From Lasiodiplodia sp. COLG20 (Eukaryota > Ascomycota > Dothideomycetes > Botryosphaeriales > Botryosphaeriaceae): a stretch of 64,000 bases of DNA. This document shows, one piece after another, positions 1 through 11,987 of this stretch. Within the stretch, counting starts at the first letter, position 1, and the number at the start of each line of letters is the position of its first letter. The notes below the pieces were generated by a model. The model was not told the origin of the DNA, did not search any database, and saw only the letters and a list, made by a program, of their open reading frames with translations. The position numbers and the translations under genes were made by a program. Location: contig VNWV01000004.1 of NCBI GenBank assembly GCA_009801085.1, positions 62,001 to 126,000 on the forward strand, read 5' to 3'.

Positions 1-124
1 CAGTGACTGAAGCTGCACAGAGACTCAAAATGGAAAGCTCCTCCTCCAGAATTCCAGAAATTCGAGTGATTTTCGATTAGCGATGATGTCCTGCGATAGA
101 ATCTTGGATACTTGACATCGAAGT

Positions 125-3100
125 TCATGCCGAGCTCTTCCACCCTCCAGTAGTTCCTCCTTGAGCGCGAATTGAGGACGGAAGCGCAGCACCCTCTGCC
201 GTTCGAAGCATCTGAGCGATTCGTTCGCGGCGGCGCTGTTCGGCTATTTCCAAAGCCGTTTGGCCCATGTTATCTCGCACGTGGATATCAATACCCTGCT
301 CTAATAGCAACAAAACCATACGCTCACTGGCACCCGCTTGCGCAGCGGCGTGTAGGAGGGTTTGACCTTCTCCATCCCGCACGTGGACATCAGCGCCGTG
401 CTCCAATAACAATCTAACCTTATCCTCATGCTTTACCAACATTGCCTCTCTCACAGGAGTGCCGCCGTAGTTATTCTGTGCATTGACATCAGCGCCGTGC
501 TCAAGTAATAGCTGAACGAGACCCTTTTCCGCACGACATGCTGCTATGTGCAGAGGAGTGGCGCCTATGAGATCTCGCACATGGACGTCAGCACCGCGCT
601 CGAGTAACAACATGGCCACCTTCTCATATCCATAACGACTTGCGATCCTTAGAGGCGTGCCATGGATGAGTCCGTATTTGAGATCAATATCCACATTCCT
701 GTCGATCAGGGCTTTGACCACCTTTTCGGCCCCCTTAAAACACGCAGCGTGAAGAGGGTATATTTTCCTGTAGGTCTCTTGATGTTCTTCAGCCCAAAAA
801 TTGCCTCGGACACTAGGATCTGCGCCATGATTGATGAGCAAACACGCGATGTCGATTAGGTTTGCTTCGATAGCAGCCATAAGTATCGTACTACCAGTCT
901 CGAGTAGGCCAACAATATTAACATCGGCTCCACTCTCGATGAGGATTTTTGCAATGTCCGAGTGTCCCTTTTCCCAAGCAACTCGGAGCGCGGTACCGAA
1001 CTCGCCCGATATCGCATCGATGTCGGCTCCCTGCCGTAAAAGATCCTTGACGAGGTATTTCAATCCACTCAATGACGCGATGTATAGTGGCTCGACCATG
1101 GTTTGGGGCCATTCGATATCTTCCGTCCAAAGCAAGCGTGGGTCATCCAGGCAAAAGACCGTGTTGCAAACAAACCATGATTCTTTGTTCGAAAAAAGCT
1201 CAAGGAGTCGCTTCCGAGCACTTGGGCTGTTCTCCTCCACAATCCTAATATGGTCTATCCAGTGCCTTGCGCAGTAGTCTGCCAGATGGTGTGTATGGTG
1301 GACTTCGTGCCATTTTGCCCTAGGATCTTTAAGGCTTAACATATATGCAACGATGATCTCAATGATGGACTCATGCGCTGTGAATTCTTTGAGCGATTGC
1401 GTGAATACCCCTTTTTCCTCTTCCGAGGTGATGAATTCTTTCACTGAGAAGTGAGCCAGATGAATTTCATCTGTCTCCTCAGAGAAGGCCACCAGGCTCG
1501 AACAGCATCTTAGGATCTCCATAGGCACCGGCATTCGGCTCCTGATATCAAAGGATGGCTCATGCTCCAGATCCACGGCAATTACATCAACAAGCTCATC
1601 AATGCGCAGTGGTCTTGATGAGAAGGTCAGAAACTGTAGGATTCGGGTTGTGTTCTGCCTGTTGTAGTCGAGTACGTTGTCCAAGATCCGCTTATACGTC
1701 TCGCTCAATGTTTTTGGAAGAGATTCAAGTGCCTTTCGTAATGTCTGTTCGTCGTAACAGTTTTCAAGGACATCCAATTGACAAGAGACCCATCTAAACC
1801 TAAGTTGTGTTAGTGGATCTACAGGAAAACAAGATTGGAGAATCCTACATTCCATGTGCCTTTTCGGTAAGCGTGGTCTGAATCTTTTCTTGAACATCTG
1901 GTCGCGAACTCCATCGGCTCAGATCCTCAGACTGGGTGAATCTCGCGCGAATGTAGTCTTGTATATCCTCTGCAGTTCGATCACTCTCAATGGAAATGCT
2001 CACGATACGGGCGTCTGTCTTGCAAGCCCATTTGTCAATGGCCGATTGGATGTCTTGCTCTGGGCGGCTCGTGACGAGAAAGTGAATATTCACATCCTGA
2101 GAGCTGCGAAGGCTGTCCATCCACCCCAGTAACCCTTCATTTGGATTGCCTTTCCGTGTCTGACATTCGTCCAGTGCATCAATGATGATCCAGACTTCAC
2201 CAACTTTCTCAATCATGTCAAGGAAGGTCTTACGAAGTGATTCGATGCTTGGCTGCCTATTTCCATTGCGACGTGATGAGGAGTAGAGTGAGTCTAGATC
2301 ACTTTCGAGATCTTTGCCCTTGCTGCATAGCTGGCTGATAAGCGAGCGGAGGGTGTTCTCGAGAGATTGTTTCTGATTGTTGGTAAAATCGAAGTAGAAG
2401 TATAGACAAATGTCTTCTGAGCGCGAATCGAGCTGGTGAGTTTCTTGCCGTTCGCTCATACTTGTGGCTAATCCGTGGTCGCTCTTTTGATTTTCGGTTG
2501 GATTCTGTGCATCAGCTTCGTCATCGCTGACGCGCTTGGGCCTGCTACCTTCAACGTTGCATTCCAGGCGTACCACTGGATGTTCTGATCTGGAAGGGTA
2601 TTGTATCAGGTCTTGGATGATTGTGGAACTGAGAATCGTTTTGCCGCATCCAGGCATGCCGTGAAGCCACAAGAAAGAATCTCGCTCCGTCTTCCATGAT
2701 GAATACTCTGAGGACTGGAGAAACCAATTGCCTGATCCTTCGTGGCGTTGTTGTAGAGCTCTATTATAGTTCGTTGATGGATCTGGGGCGGACAGCCAAT
2801 GCTGGAGCTTCCACGAGTGGTCTTCCTTGTTTCGGGATTGCATCATGCTATGTGTTTCATTTTGTGCCATTCTCATCTCGGAAATTTTGTTACCCACTGG
2901 AAATTCCGGTTATTAGTTGATTATTTGCAGTACATGGAGGATTTCTAAAACTAACGGTCTTTGATAGCCTCCCCCATTGGCGAGGTATCCTCAATGTCTT
3001 CGCTGTCCATGACCTCAAGCAACTCCTTGGTGAATGCGGCCGCCGTAGCAGCGGCATAGTTTTGCCATCGATCATTCTTGTGTTCGTCTGCGTAGTCGCA

Positions 3101-4006
3101 TATTCCCCTGATGATGAGGCAAGGGAAGCTGTTCATCAAACCAGCTGCTTCCATCTCAAGACAGATACACTTGTCTTCCATGCGCTTCAAGATTTCATCT
3201 CGGGCATTGCCATCCTTCACTACGAAATTGCCGGATGCGATGATTCCATAGTGTATTTTAGGCGTATGCGAAGGTGGATCTGGGCGCTCTCGTTCGTATG
3301 GGGGAGAAGGGCATGCAGAAGGTGTACCCCGGCTGCCAGGTACGTTTTCGACAGTGGTAGTATTCTGAGGAGGACGAGAAGTCTCGAATAGCTGATCATA
3401 TTGGGCACCCGGATATTTGAAGCCATCGGGGCCCTCCTGTCCCATTCCGGGGTTCTCCTTGAACATCTTCTCCAAGGTCTCGGATATCCGAAAGCCTTTC
3501 CTCATATGATACGCCTTCAGTGTTGTTAACCCTTTGAGGAGAACCTCTGGTGGGGCAGCGAGAGAGCCAACACGCTCGATTTTGCCATTGCTTTTTAGCT
3601 TCCCGAGGTCGTATTGCACCACTCCGGGGCTTGCTCCGGTGGGTTGGCTGACGACAATATCTCCAAGGCGAATGTTGATACCATCTTCCAGTCTAGGGAC
3701 GCCGGCTCCGATGCCGACCATGAGACCAAATCTCAGGTGGGGGAGGGAGCTGACCATCTGCATGGCAGTTGTCGCTGCGGACACGATACCGTAACGTCCT
3801 GCCGCCATAGAGGCGATGACAACGTGATGTTCTCCAATCCGACCCCATGCGTAGTTGTTTTCATCTTTCGGGTGCTTCTTGAAGCCTTTTGGCTTTCTGT
3901 GTTCCTCGTCCAGAACAGCTGTTGCTGCCGCCAGTTCTTTGTCGAGAGCAGTGATCCACCCGACGGTGTACAGCTGAAGGCTATCAAGGCGGTTCGAAGA
4001 ATCCAT
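125..4006 (-). CDS. NOD-like receptor (STAND): PNP_UDP - NACHT - ankyrin repeats
   Basis: Three exons (4006-2956, 2896-1849, 1799-125) give a 1257-residue protein. Both introns (59 and 49 nt) have GT..AG ends and CTAAT/CTAAC branch points and restore the frame exactly. Residues ~10-345 are a purine nucleoside phosphorylase-like domain (GWITALDKEL near the start, GIGAGVP, EMEAAGLMN, RGICDYADEHKN). A NACHT NTPase follows: Walker A GMPGCGKT near residue 430, Walker B WIIIDALDE near 585, and LVTSRPE. The HGMFRWVSCQLD motif spans the second splice junction, confirming it. The C-terminus (~930-1235) holds nine diverged ankyrin repeats of the GADVxxxxxxxGxTPLxxA type. Fungal NLRs of this architecture are linked to non-self recognition and heterokaryon incompatibility; the ligand cannot be read from sequence. 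An in-frame ATG at 4093 would add 29 residues, but 4006 starts directly before the domain. The gene looks intact. Confidence 0.93.
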
Positions 4007-4093
4007 TACGGTCAGGGAATGACTTTGTGTCAAAGATTGAGGATTTCGATAGCTTGTGATGTGATGAGTAAACGAAGGATGAAAATGTGGCAT

Positions 4094-4806
4094 TTGGTTC
4101 TTATTAGGAGGACGAAGTCAAGGCTGAAACCCTCGCGTCAGCAGCCAAGAACAAGACACATGGCGGAGGACCCGACACAAGGATGCCTAAGTTGCTTTCT
4201 CAGCAACAAGGTTTATCTTTGAAGTGATTCTGATTGGTGGGATTGTCAGCTGAGAGCGAGTTTTCCCCACGCCAAGAATTCAATTCGCCCAGAGCAGTGT
4301 ATCGTAGCGACGCGAGCTGATGAGCAAGACACATGCTACGCAGCTGATCGTCCTGTGATTGGACTACGTATACACGGAGCTTTATCATTTCAAGATGTGA
4401 ACCATGACGAGTCAAGTCTCTCCAGGTCTAGACTGACAGCCTTGCTTGTTGAAGAGCCTCAGCTCCATTAATCCCTGTTATTATGTAGTCAGAGCGAGGT
4501 CCGCACTCCCCGATTGGACTTTTCAATGAGGCTCTATACGAACGGTCAGGTGAGTTCCCCCCAACAAGCCAAAACTCCTACTTCCTTTCTCGGTCAACGA
4601 TGGGGCTCGATCGGCAAGGCATGTCAAAACGGGACCAGGCAAAGATACCTCGTGCATGTCACATCACTTGTCCTATGGCAATCCATGAGTAACTCCAGGC
4701 TGTCTATTCTCTCTAAGGCCAAAAACTATCTTGGCTGCTACTTAGAAGAGCTAATTCAATCCATAATCAACAAGGCTTCCCAAGGAAAGCACACAAGGAG
4801 ACGATT
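4094..4806. other. intergenic, promoter side of the NLR gene
   Basis: Upstream region of the NLR gene and downstream region of gene A. I see no supported gene, RNA or repeat. The open frame at 4514-4978 (+) lies partly over the acidic C-terminal coding region of gene A and has no recognisable content. Confidence 0.5.
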
Positions 4807-5607
4807 CTACTCGTCATCCATCTCCTCCGCCTCCTCATCCTCATTATCATTGACCGCCCACTGCTTCTCTGTACCCTTCTTTGCCAACGCCAGCTCGTCG
4901 CGGAACAGGCCCATCGGGAACCCGCCGCTAGCACCGTCGTCGGCATCCATATCCTCGTCCTCCGGGTCCGAGGCATAGCCCCAAACCTCCTCCTCTTCCT
5001 CCTCAGCATCATCCTGCATGTCATCGAAGTCGTCCTGGTCATCGTTCCAGCCCATAGCATCGTCGACCAGGCGGTCAAACTGGGCCCACAGACCATCCTT
5101 GGTGCGCAGGCGCTCGGGGAAGAACGGTGCGAGCTTCTCCTTCAGGCTCTCGAAGATTGTGATCGCGCTTCCAGCTTGCTCGCTCGTGACCGACTCCGGC
5201 GGCGGCGACGACAACGAGCCGGGCTTGCGCTTGCGCGTGATCTCGGCGCACGTCTGCCACGCCTTGGCGAGGACGCCGGCGAGCGTAGCCATCTGCGTGT
5301 TCTCGGCCTGCAGGCGCGCGTTCTCGGCGGCGAGGCGGTCGCGGTCCTCCTGCAGTTTCTTGAGCTTGTCTTCGTGGCTCGAGATGACGAGGTCCTTGAG
5401 GGCGAGCAGGCTGCGCTCGTCCAGCTCGGGCTGGGGGGCTGTTGGCTTCGACGACGGGGTGGTGGTGGACGCGGCGCCGGTGGTCGTGGCCTGCTCCAGG
5501 CGGCGGCGCTGCGGAGCGGGCTCGTCGTCAGAGGAGGAGTCGGGTGATGGGGAGCGCTGGCGGCGGATGCCGCGGTTGACGTTGGGAAAGTCGGGTTTGG
5601 GAGGCAT
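4807..5607 (-). CDS. Unrecognised coiled-coil protein with acidic tail (gene A)
   Basis: Single exon, 266 residues from the ATG at 5607; an in-frame ATG at 5640 would add 11. I do not recognise it. Residues ~10-40 are basic and Ser-rich (RRQRSPSPDSSSDD, then PAPQRRRLE), suggesting a nuclear localisation signal. Residues ~70-120 form a probable coiled coil (KLKKLQEDRDRLAAENARLQAEN). The last ~75 residues are strongly acidic (runs of D/E). The RSPS...P-A-x-QRRRLE block recurs in gene B 2 kb away, where it also precedes a coiled coil, so A may be a shortened relative lacking the N-terminal modules. An acidic nuclear protein (chaperone or chromatin-associated) would fit the composition, but that is inference only. 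Confidence 0.6.
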   Translation of the reverse strand: MPPKPDFPNVNRGIRRQRSPSPDSSSDDEPAPQRRRLEQATTTGAASTTTPSSKPTAPQPELDERSLLALKDLVISSHEDKLKKLQEDRDRLAAENARLQAENTQMATLAGVLAKAWQTCAEITRKRKPGSLSSPPPESVTSEQAGSAITIFESLKEKLAPFFPERLRTKDGLWAQFDRLVDDAMGWNDDQDDFDDMQDDAEEEEEEVWGYASDPEDEDMDADDGASGGFPMGLFRDELALAKKGTEKQWAVNDNEDEEAEEMDDE

Positions 5608-5640
5608 CTTCTCGGTCGTGTTGTGGTAGCTTGTGTGCAA

Positions 5641-7259
5641 CGATAGGATGTTTATCGGTGTGAGTGACTGGCGAGGCAGAGCGGTCGCCTCGTCAGAAAT
5701 TGATGTTGGAGTGTGGTGGGTGAAGAGGAGTCGGGGCTGGGAACTGGAAGGCTTTTAAGTCCAGCGTTGTCAAGACTGTTCAGTGATAACGGGCGCCCAT
5801 GCCGGTGGTCGAGCAACGGTCAGTGATTGTAAAGCAGGGTCCACGGAAAGTGTTACTTCCCTCGCCCTCTTTTGTCTACGTCAGGGATCACCCTCGACTT
5901 GTACAGCCGCTAATCTGGGTGTCAAGGAGGCCATAGACTTCAGAGAGCGAGCCATCCAGAGGCATTCATGCTCCACGCAGATCCCGTATATAAATAGCAG
6001 GGTACCCAGTATGCCTCATATATGTCTTCTTGATTCAAAATTTAGCGAATATGTCGAAGAATAACATACTGCGTTCTCAAGTTTCAACCAGTTGAATGTC
6101 CATCATGTTTTCTGAATTGCTGAAGTTATACGAGAGAAATAAAATTGACTATATTGCCAAAAGGTAGGCCTGTAAAGAGACAGAGTACTGACTCTTATAT
6201 ATTGACTAACATGTTAAGACCTACGGGTTCTAGCTAACCTACACTAGCTTCCGATGCGGCGTCGTCAGTTTGTTGGTATGACAATTCATTTGACTCTCTA
6301 GAAATATGATAGGCATAAAATTTGCTCGGACCTCGCAGAGAATGCCTTTGTCTTACCTGTCGTAAGACAAGCGGCCTTTCAGCGGCCGTTCTGGGTCGGC
6401 TTGGCCATTTCTCAAGATAAAGGCGGCTCGACAGCTTTCCAAACACTTGTTAATCTAGAACGGCCTATGTCTACTAAAATGCAACATATGCTTATTGAGA
6501 TATCAATATATTCAGGCAAAACGAGTGCTGCTTGTCTCGAGGACTTTCTTTTACTTGCAAACAGCCCCCAAAACCCTGCTTGCACTCGGTGAGCTGTTAA
6601 CCGCAAATGCTACGCCCGCTGTCTTTTGGTTTTCTTGGTTTCAATATCAGCGTATTCAACACCTAGGCTTCGTCATCCTTTTCATCTAAAAGAAATGGAC
6701 GCACTAGGCAACAGTTAAGTGCCCGGTCACGGTGAAGGACAGTTGCCTACACCGGCGAACCTGCTGTGCGGTAACCACTGGGACGAATAGAGATTCAGCG
6801 CCGAATATTTGGAGAAGGCGCCAACACAGAGTCATTCAATGGACAGAGAAATGTCCGCCTAGCTGCACAGCGTAGATTTCGCTCCAAAAATGAGGGTCAA
6901 GCCAAAGTCAATTGGGCGTTGCTGCGAGACATAAGCGTCAGTGACTGAAACAGATGATAACAGTTCAAGCGGCAGCGTGAGATTACACAAGGAAAATTGG
7001 ATTAAGCTAATGCGCCTAACTAAAGTGAAGAACCTGTCCGCTTTTCGCCCACATAAGGAGCTTGACGTGACAGTCCGGTATCAGTGAAAAGCAATTGCAA
7101 CCCGATTCAGCCTTTGCAAACAAAGAAGACTGAAGAAAGAAACCCCCGATCCAGCCATAAACCCCAAAGAACCCGCATCAACCCATTGTCCATCGAACAA
7201 GAGCTGCTTGTGAGTTCCCAACAATGCAATCACCCGACTGTCAGACCAAACACCACAGC
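5641..7259. other. AT-rich intergenic region
   Basis: About 1.6 kb between genes A and B. From ~5900 to 7080 it is visibly richer in A/T than its surroundings, with many stops in all frames. No gene, tRNA or repeat stands out. It may be a decayed transposon relic, but I found no diagnostic motif. Confidence 0.4.
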
Positions 7260-9476
7260 TCAGGCGCCATTTCCGCCCGGGGCCTGATTGCCGCCAAGCA
7301 CATTCCCCATAGCCAAGGCCCTGAGCCTGGCGTTCTCATCCATCAACCGGCGGTTCTCAAGCTGCAGGCCGGTGATCGTGTTCTGCGCCTGGTGGGTAGC
7401 CATGGCCAGCTCAGCGTTAGCATTAGTCAGACGACCGACGCTGTCTGCGAGCTGCTGGTAGGCCTCCTGCTGGCCAGCGGCGACCTGCTCCCGCGCAGCC
7501 GCCCTCTCGCGCTCGCCGCTGCGTTCCAGCGCCTGGATCTGCGCGCGGCGGCGGTCCATCTCGCGGGCGTGCTGGTCGCTCATGACGCGGTTCTGTTCGA
7601 GGAGGCGGTTTCGGTCGTACTCGGCGTCCACCAGCTGCTGGTTGCGGTGCGCCAGCTCGCGTTGGGCGATGGCCAGCTCGTCTTCGAGTCTGGCGCTGCG
7701 CGCTTTCAGCTGGTTGGCTGCCGGCACGCAGTCTCGGAGCTTCGCGTTCATGTCGTTGACCTCCTGCAGGTGCTGGGCGAAGACGGGGTCGGAGAGGATG
7801 AGGTCCTGGATGTCGTCGTCGTCCTCCTCCTCGAGGCGGCGCCTCTGGGCGGCTGGGGGGCTGGGGTGGTCCGACGGGGAACGCGAGCGGCGGCGACCGT
7901 GGGGGACGGTGGGGTTGGGGCCGTCGTCCTTCTTGTCGGTGTCTGAGTCGTCGCTTGAGTCGTCGTTGTTGGACGAGGTGATGGCGATGGGGTCTGCCGC
8001 GGAGTCGCCTTTGCTTGCTGCGCCCGCTACCTCCTGGTTGGCGTCTTCCTGTTCTTGAGAAGCGGCAGCGCCGCCGTCAAGCTGTGGGTGGGTCGGGGCA
8101 TCGCCAGTCGACGGCGCGGGCGAAGGACGGGGAGTAGAGGGGTGAGCACCCTCTGCGGACTCGTCAGGGCTTGAAAGGCCTTGGAGAAAAGCCCTTGGGG
8201 CCTTGAGCTTGACAATCATGAACTCACGCTCGTTCTCGGCCCTTTCCAACTCCAGCTCTTTTTCGGCCCTTTCCAACTCCTCCAGCCCCTCCCTCCTCTG
8301 CCTTTCCAGGTTGACTTGCAGCTGCCGGACATTCACTATGCTGAGGTTGGGCTTCCTGCCATCGGGCCAGTTGTTGGGCTTGATCGAGGTAGCTTCGCGC
8401 AGCGTCTTGTCCAACAGGGTTTGGAAATCGGACAGAGAGGTGATTTCGTAGTCCTCGACGATGGTTGCCAGCCTGCTCAGGATATCGGCGGGCAGCTTGA
8501 AGATTTCCGTCGCCTTGAGCGCGGGGTCCTGGACTATGGTGGCAAGACAAGTGTGGAAGTTTGTCTCGAGGCGGATGATTGCCTTCTCGTTCTCCTCCGC
8601 GTTTGCAATGTTCTTGCACCCGGTGCTAGTTGTGATGAACGGCCCGGTGTTGTTCTTCAAACCGTGGTACGGGCCGAGTTGGGCAATCTCGGGTGTCATG
8701 ACTGTGGCTCCTTGCTTCGGCTGGTTGAAGGCGGCACCGCGAGCACCGGCGTTGATGTAGGCACGGGCGACTGCTTCAAGGTAGAACGGCTGGAGGTTGG
8801 TGGCCGACGGCGCCATGTTCTTCGAAAGGTCGCGCTTGGCCTGGTTGACGAGGCGATCGAATTCGGCCCTGTCCTCCGCTGCAATCGGCTCCAACCAGCT
8901 ATCTTCAGTGGTGCTGGAAGCAACGGCGTCGACACCATTCGTTGCGGTGGTGGGCTGCGCAGAGGCGACACCATTATCCGCGTTGTTTGGCTGCGCAGAA
9001 ACAGCACCGGCACCCTCTGCCACATTGCCGCCAGAACCTCCGCCAGCGACAAGTGCAGAGTACTCGGAAGTCGCAGTCCTGATGTCACGGACGACCGGCA
9101 CCTTACGAGCGACATCCTGCTTATAGCGCTTTGCGATACTCTCCGCCATAAGACGAAGAGCATGCTCACGACCATCAGCTCCAGAAAGTTGCGACAGTCC
9201 AGCAAGTCCCCTCAGAATTCCCTCCGGCCAATCCTTAGGCTCAGATTCCAGGTGACAGTTTTCAGGAAACCAGGCTTTGGTGTCGCGACCCCAGTTGGCC
9301 TGGATAGTCTGGATCCGGACTTCTGACGTATAGATTCCCTACGGCGAACGCGACATGTAAGTTCCATGCAGGTGTTGGGCATTGCTAGGCGCGCAGGTGG
9401 AGGGATGATTGTGGCTTACCTGTGCGGCCGCGTCCATCGCGCGGTCGGCATTATGCGTCGACTTATCGCCCGACAT
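7260..9476 (-). CDS. Unrecognised two-module coiled-coil protein (gene B)
   Basis: Two exons (9476-9420, 9338-7260) with an 81-nt GTAAGC..TAG intron give 711 residues; the phase-0 junction reads AAAQ|GIYTSE. Start chosen at 9476 because exon 1 then mirrors gene C. Residues ~30-110 carry module 1: WGRDTKAWFP, then KDWPEGILRGLAGLSQL, then VPVVRDIRTA. Residues ~215-330 carry module 2: AYINAGARGAAF, GATVMT, LETNFHTCLATIV, LPADILSRLATIV. A charged helix follows (LERAEKELELERAENE), then a disordered Ser/Asp-rich stretch, a basic block (RRRSRSPSD...QRRRLE) and a long C-terminal coiled coil to near the end. The modules recur in genes C, D and E. No enzyme motif is visible. A nuclear, self-associating structural protein is plausible; function unknown. 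Confidence 0.75.
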
Positions 9477-10546
9477 GGTAGCGCTCGATAGAAAGCCTTC
9501 AAAGTAGATGGGAATTGGATGGTGGTCAGGTTGGGATTCGGGAGAGTGGGTGTCGTTGTAGAGAGTTGGCCCGCCGAGGAAGTGTGGTCCAAGTGTCCGA
9601 CACCGAACGGTGAATGATGCGCCGGGAGTAAACACCACCGGGGTCTCCTTCCCCTCTAGGACGGGATATCGATCACCCGGCCTTGGCGCGAGACGGACAC
9701 TCGTCACTCGCAGGTCCGTGTTCTCAATCTATGTAATCGCTACACTCAGTCAAGGACAAGAACGGGGAACTTCGACCACGCTCCACTCACGTTATGACAG
9801 CATAGCTGGTACACCCGTCTGAGCCCCTCGCACACTTCCTTGACCTTTATTCCATGCTCACCCTTCCGCAATAAGGAAATAAAGATAAAAGCTCACCTCT
9901 GATTAGGCCGTACATTGCCTGTCCGAAAGGCAGGCCATGTCGACGCCTTTCCAACATTGGATCATGCTGAAACCCATATGTGCCGAATTTTGCAGGACAC
10001 TTACTCTCAAATACGCAATAGATGCTGTCTTTTACAGCTAAAGCGCTTGTCTGAAGCGGATACAATGGGAACTTATATGAGAGCACAAAGCCTTATTATA
10101 CCAACTATATACGAGCGCATATATATAGTCTGCAATTCTCTCTTGCCCTACAACATTCAAGTATATAGCAAATAAAGCAAAGTACAAGACAAAGCAGTGG
10201 CTTAGTAGTAACTACGGAGCAGACTAGGCAAACAAACAAGCAATCAGAAACCGTCAATCTTATAGCACTGCATGCTCGATAGGCTGCTTCTTAATATTAC
10301 AGCAATAGGAAAGCAATACTGGTAAAATCACTAAAACATTCTGGAACTTTTAGGAAAGTAACAGGTAATAATGGTTCGAAGAATTAGGATAGTGTTAAGG
10401 AGGTATCAACGTGCGTTGCGGCTTGTTAAACCATCTCGGTTGTTTGCTATTTCTTCCCAGTTCGCCATTTCCACCGTGGAAGCCTCAAAAGGACATTGGT
10501 AAATGTAGAACGAAAGCGTATAGGTCACACCTATCGCTTATCAGCA
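9477..10546. other. intergenic, partly AT-rich
   Basis: Promoter side of gene B, then AT-rich DNA from ~9850 with short TA/ATAT runs around 10100-10140. No gene or RNA is supported. Confidence 0.4.
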
Positions 10547-10902
10547 CTAAAGATTTATAATGTTCTCTTGGTGTGTCTTGCCTTTGTCATCATATGCTTT
10601 GCGGGATTTACGGTATAGGCAATCCCTGATATTCTGCGGGTAGCCTTTGCGCCACACGTACGTGAGACATGGTATGATGATCATTGCAAGCAGTGCGGCA
10701 AGCGATAAATAAGCTTCGACAGACCATCCAGAGGACAAATTTCGCGAAGTTGGTCTGCTTGCATTATCATCTGGCAGAGTCACGTCACTAGTGGGGCTAA
10801 AAACTGTATCAAAAGAGACTTACCATTTGCTAACATAGTAGATGTGGGGTCGCCACACTCTATAGAAACTGGTCTTGTGACAGAAGTAGGTAGAATGAAC
10901 AT
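10547..10902 (-). CDS. Small single-pass membrane protein candidate
   Basis: Two exons (10902-10824, 10770-10547) joined over a 53-nt GTAAGT..CAG intron restore one frame and give 100 residues. I do not recognise it. After a short polar region there is one strong hydrophobic span (AYLSLAALLAMIIIPCLTYVW), then a basic segment (RKGYPQNIRDCLYRKSRK), which predicts an inside C-terminus. It could be the 3' end of a longer gene, since the frame stays open upstream of the chosen ATG to about 10986. It lies in AT-rich DNA, so it may also be a relic. The clean splice site and the membrane span are the only support. Confidence 0.4.
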
Positions 10903-11987
10903 AGTGCAGTTATACTTTAAGAAGCGCAAGTATATCTGCAGCGGCTCTTCATAGCTTTTCAGATTCCTGTTGCTCCACAAGATCAAAGACTTTAGCCTCG
11001 TCTAGTCCAATTGCCACTTAATGAAATATTATTGAAGAAGGCTGAACGGGAATAAAACGGAGATTTGATGAGAGTACAGATATCGATGACCCAAAAACAG
11101 TGGCTGGGCACGGAAACTGGATAGAGCGCTAATCAGCACCTCACTGATGGTGAGTAGCTCTTATCTATTGTTTGCGGCTAGTTGCACCGCTCAGTGATCG
11201 CACGACTAGTCCCGATAGCATCTGTTACCCTCTCCCTTTCTGTACGGTGCTGTGTCGTGCTAACCTCTCGTGATCGCGGATAATCCAGAAGTTCCTTTCA
11301 ATTCTTGCATTCTCGCCACGATCTCAGATTTGCATGCTTCTATCTCGTATCATAATATTTCGTAAAGAACTTTTGTTGCGAGCTGTAACTGGACATGTGG
11401 TCAGATTCATGACCCCACAGCCATCCGTATCTGCATGGAACCTTTTCATTCTGACAACACTCTTGGGTAACCTTGCTAGTGAGGCTCTGGGGTTCGGGTT
11501 TTCAACGGTGGTACAGAATAGCTCGCGTCATCTTCCGGGGTCGCTCGATCCATCCGCGTAGCAAAAGTGTCGTGCATGAGGAACTTATGTACGAAGCCAC
11601 TTGGACACCATTGTGCGGGGTAGTTGTATCCAGGTGTTTCCATACACGGCTGATGTGTGCACGGAACTTTTGGCGATAGCCAATCACTAGCCAGTTAGGC
11701 CGAGAGGCGTCTGCATGGAACTTTTGCAGCGGCTTACGATTGGCTACTGCGAACACAAAAACATCATCAGCCCAGAACCCCATCATGCAGCGTTTCATCA
11801 TCAGCTTAGCCTCGCTCAGCTGAGCCTCGATGTCATCTTATCACACCTTTGCCATGACCTTGATTTCTATATCAGCTTTGACACTGAGAGAGTGGTGGAA
11901 GTTTTGACCTTGACCGAAAATTTCACATTGTCATCTTCCCTGGAAATGTCTTTCGTAGCCCACGAGCCGCCGCTGCACCTACGAAGT
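10903..11987. other. intergenic between the membrane-protein candidate and the Clr5-like gene
   Basis: No supported gene. The short motif GGAAC(C)TTTT near a CATGG or CACGG recurs at about 11437, 11660 and 11717, too short and sparse to call a repeat. An open frame from 11715 leads into the Clr5 coding segment but its upstream part has no recognisable content. Confidence 0.35.
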
